A stretch of DNA of 64,000 nt from NCBI GenBank assembly GCA_910583875.1, contig CAJTXT010000003.1:186001-250000 (forward strand), written 5' to 3'. Below, piece after piece: positions 63,747 to 64,000 of the stretch. The DNA comes from an uncultured Vampirovibrio sp. (GTDB taxonomy: Bacteria > Cyanobacteriota > Vampirovibrionia > Gastranaerophilales > Gastranaerophilaceae). Position 1 is the stretch's first letter, and every line of letters starts with the position of its first letter. Both the position numbers and the translations under genes were made by a program. The notes under the pieces were generated by a model. The model was not told where the DNA came from, did not search any database, and saw only the letters and a list, made by a program, of their open reading frames with translations.

Positions 63747-64000
63747 TAATTTCTACCTTCACCATTCCTCTTACTGAATTAATAGAGTATATCTCTTCAG
63801 CATTTATTAAATCATTGATATATAGAATTTTTTCTTTAATTTTATTCTCTTTTATAAGTTTTGAACGATATGTTCCATTTAATAATCCACACTTAATAGG
63901 CGGTGTATATAATATTCCGTTTTGTTTTATAACAATATTACTTCTTGAACCTTCTGTTATTTCATCTTTTTCATTCAAATAAATTTCATCAAAAACTTCA
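63733..64000 (-). CDS. Class IV aminotransferase (aminodeoxychorismate lyase-like), C-terminal part
   Basis: The frame is open to the window edge; the last about 88 residues read FDEIYLNEKDEITEGSRSNI, TPPIKCGLLNGTYRSKLI and EEIYSINSVRGMVKVEI, the C-terminal signature of PabC-type PLP lyases that make 4-aminobenzoate. It may be standalone or the C-terminal half of a PabB-PabC fusion. The TTG at 63978 is an internal codon, not the start. Confidence 0.82.
   Translation of the reverse strand, partial: EVFDEIYLNEKDEITEGSRSNIVIKQNGILYTPPIKCGLLNGTYRSKLIKENKIKEKILYINDLINAEEIYSINSVRGMVKVEINDNN

Overview
The window is AT-rich (roughly 30% GC by eye), densely coded and diderm: it carries a BamA/Omp85 protein, an LptF/LptG-type permease, a SPOR-domain protein and outer-surface glycan enzymes. 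There are no photosynthesis genes. Several small proteins share an unusual N-terminus (M-K/Q-I-x.. followed by an SFK-like triplet). This points to the non-photosynthetic cyanobacterial sister lineage (Melainabacteria/Vampirovibrionia, probably Gastranaerophilales of gut origin). The assignment is inference from gene style; no marker here proves it.

Layout. 0-8 kb: truncated UvrD-type helicase, a large protein with a calpain-like Cys/His/Asn triad, RtcB RNA ligase, a radical SAM protein, hibernation factor HPF, LeuD, a small winged-helix protein and CysE. 8-17 kb: a lineage-specific protein, a split ChrA pair, an HNH endonuclease, a repeat-filled gap, a DJ-1/PfpI protein, then a tight minus-strand operon ligA > membrane protein > SIMPL protein > hisC-HAD fusion > hisB. 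17-33 kb is the accessory region: a basic-amino-acid decarboxylase/radical SAM/EamA cassette; a repeat protein ending in a J-domain-like HPD segment; a TupA-like ATP-grasp/S74-chaperone/U32-like operon; another radical SAM enzyme; an EF-hand/coiled-coil/lytic transglycosylase protein; and two adjacent glycan genes that each carry a poly-G tract near the start codon. A tRNA-Arg(UCU) follows.

33-51 kb is mostly housekeeping: Pth, phosphohexomutase, SppA, SerA, ferritin, flavin reductase, RarA and separated parts of a sugar ABC importer, interspersed with lineage-specific small proteins and one candidate structured RNA. 51-64 kb holds a SPOR protein, DUF366 with QueC, a HEAT-repeat protein, HisF, PheS, a secreted GH13 amylase, HU, the BamA-TsaE-TsaB operon and PabA with a partial PabC.

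The strongest unusual signals are: (1) the twin poly-G contingency tracts at 30409-30418 and 32779-32787, where single-G slippage in either direction destroys the frame; (2) a dispersed modular repeat with a 61-nt core that reads as identical at three loci, one of them a MITE-like element with 27-bp imperfect terminal inverted repeats; (3) the calpain-like protein; (4) a standalone S74 autoprocessing chaperone domain inside a glycan-type operon; and (5) shared promoter-like leaders ahead of lineage-specific genes.
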